Shown piece after piece: positions 6,136 through 6,414 of a stretch of 6,414 nt of DNA. Where the stretch lies: the NCBI GenBank assembly GCA_021157815.1, contig JAGGVT010000151.1, positions 1-6,414 on the forward strand. Reading direction: 5' to 3'. The notes below the pieces were generated by a model. The model saw only the letters and a program-made list of their open reading frames with translations. It searched no databases and had not been told where the DNA came from. Source of the DNA: a bacterium (lineage in GTDB: Bacteria > JAJVIF01 > JAGGVT01). The position numbers and the translations under genes are program-made. How positions within the stretch are numbered: the stretch's first letter is position 1; the number at the start of each line of letters is the position of its first letter.

Positions 6136-6173
6136 CAAGCAACGAAAAGTCATTCTGAACTTGATTCAGAATC
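6136..6173 (+). repeat. Direct repeat, copy 1 (38 bp)
   Basis: Starts CAAGCAACGAA (6136-6146), then two variable bases, then the 25-bp palindromic unit beginning GTCATTCTGAAC (6149). It matches the copy at 6377-6414 except at the two bases between the leader and the palindrome. The shared 11-base leader shows that the repeated unit extends beyond the hairpin. Confidence 0.85.
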
Positions 6174-6223
6174 CATGCCTTTATCGCTTATCAAGATGGA
6201 TTCCGGGTCAAGCCCGGAATGAC
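6149..6223. mobile_element. 75-bp palindrome-pair element (GTCATTC...GAATGAC)
   Basis: Two hairpins face each other. The left is ATTCTGAA / CTTGA loop / TTCAGAAT (6152-6172) and the right is ATTCCGGG / TCAAG loop / CCCGGAAT (6200-6220). The element begins GTCATTC and ends GAATGAC, so the two 26-bp arms (6149-6174 and 6198-6223) are inverted copies of one unit around a 23-bp spacer. The loops are reverse complements of each other. All four inner stem pairs differ between the arms, yet pairing is kept. It resembles REP/BIME-type repeats in layout. No coding potential, and no T run to suggest a terminator for parB. Confidence 0.75.
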
Positions 6224-6256
6224 AAAAGTATGTAAATGACACATCACCGGGTGCCG

Positions 6257-6288
6257 CCCACACATCACGTCTTTTTGTGATTTGTGGG
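6257..6288. repeat. Long hairpin with T-rich loop downstream of parB
   Basis: CCCACACATCAC (6257-6268) pairs with GTGATTTGTGGG (6277-6288), 11 of 12 positions, around the loop GTCTTTTT. The stem can extend by a G-T and a C-G pair (6255-6256 with 6289-6290). The T run is in the loop and not after the stem, so a classic intrinsic terminator is unlikely. It differs in sequence from the GTCATTC family. The remaining DNA to the window end (6291-6376) shows no gene or signal I can support. Confidence 0.5.
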
Positions 6289-6376
6289 TGAAATGCATGA
6301 ATTAGATCATCGGTATTGATCCCTTGTTATTTTTATCTCTCCGCTTCCTATGTTAAAACTTCAATACTGATTTATA

Positions 6377-6414
6377 CAAGCAACGAAGTGTCATTCTGAA
6401 CTTGATTCAGAATC
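6377..6414 (+). repeat. Direct repeat, copy 2 (38 bp), cut by window end
   Basis: Begins with the same CAAGCAACGAA leader (6377-6387) as the copy at 6136 and carries the same 25-bp palindromic unit at 6390-6414. The window stops at GAATC, so whether an inverted second arm follows, as in the element at 6149-6223, cannot be seen. Confidence 0.8.

Noticed and set aside
6313-6367. GTATTGA / TCAATAC inverted repeat near the right end
   Set aside because: Only seven bases, with a 41-bp interior and no supporting context. Within chance expectation.

Overview
The window looks like a piece of a Gram-negative bacterial chromosome of moderate GC content. Kdo-8-phosphate synthase (kdsA) implies a lipopolysaccharide outer membrane. 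The rsmG-parA-parB order with two perfect parS sites is an arrangement often found near the replication origin. I cannot name the lineage from the sequence. The many short palindromic repeats resemble those of environmental or candidate-phylum genomes, but that is an impression and not evidence.

Layout. Bases 1-107 hold the possible 5' end of an unrecognised minus-strand gene, and 108-247 is an AT-rich intergenic stretch with a candidate promoter. Bases 248-2918 form a tight three-gene plus-strand unit: an ABC ATPase, an ABC-2 type permease overlapping it by 4 nt, and a metal-dependent kdsA two bases later. Bases 2919-3074 carry two identical 16-bp parS palindromes. rsmG (16S rRNA m7G methyltransferase) follows at 3075-3740. 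The 640-bp gap 3741-4380 has no credible gene. It contains nested inverted repeats, including a 129-bp MITE-like insertion with a 6-bp target duplication, and then an extended -10 promoter and a palindromic operator candidate upstream of parA. parA (4381-5151) and parB (5144-6094, TTG start) overlap by 8 nt. The tail, 6095-6414, has no gene I can support. It holds a second palindrome-pair element, a large hairpin, and the start of another repeat copy cut by the window edge.

How the parts work together. ParB should load as a CTP-dependent clamp at the two parS sites about 1.4 kb upstream of parA, and ParA should drive segregation of that complex. The cis sites and both trans factors therefore sit within about 3.2 kb. 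The ABC exporter and kdsA share a probable transcript and both concern the envelope, but the exporter's substrate is unknown. The most informative non-genic result is the repeat region. One repeat family keeps GTCATTC...GAATCC ends while its hairpin stem changes with base pairing preserved, and one copy has been split by a smaller element whose removal exactly restores the intact copy nearby.
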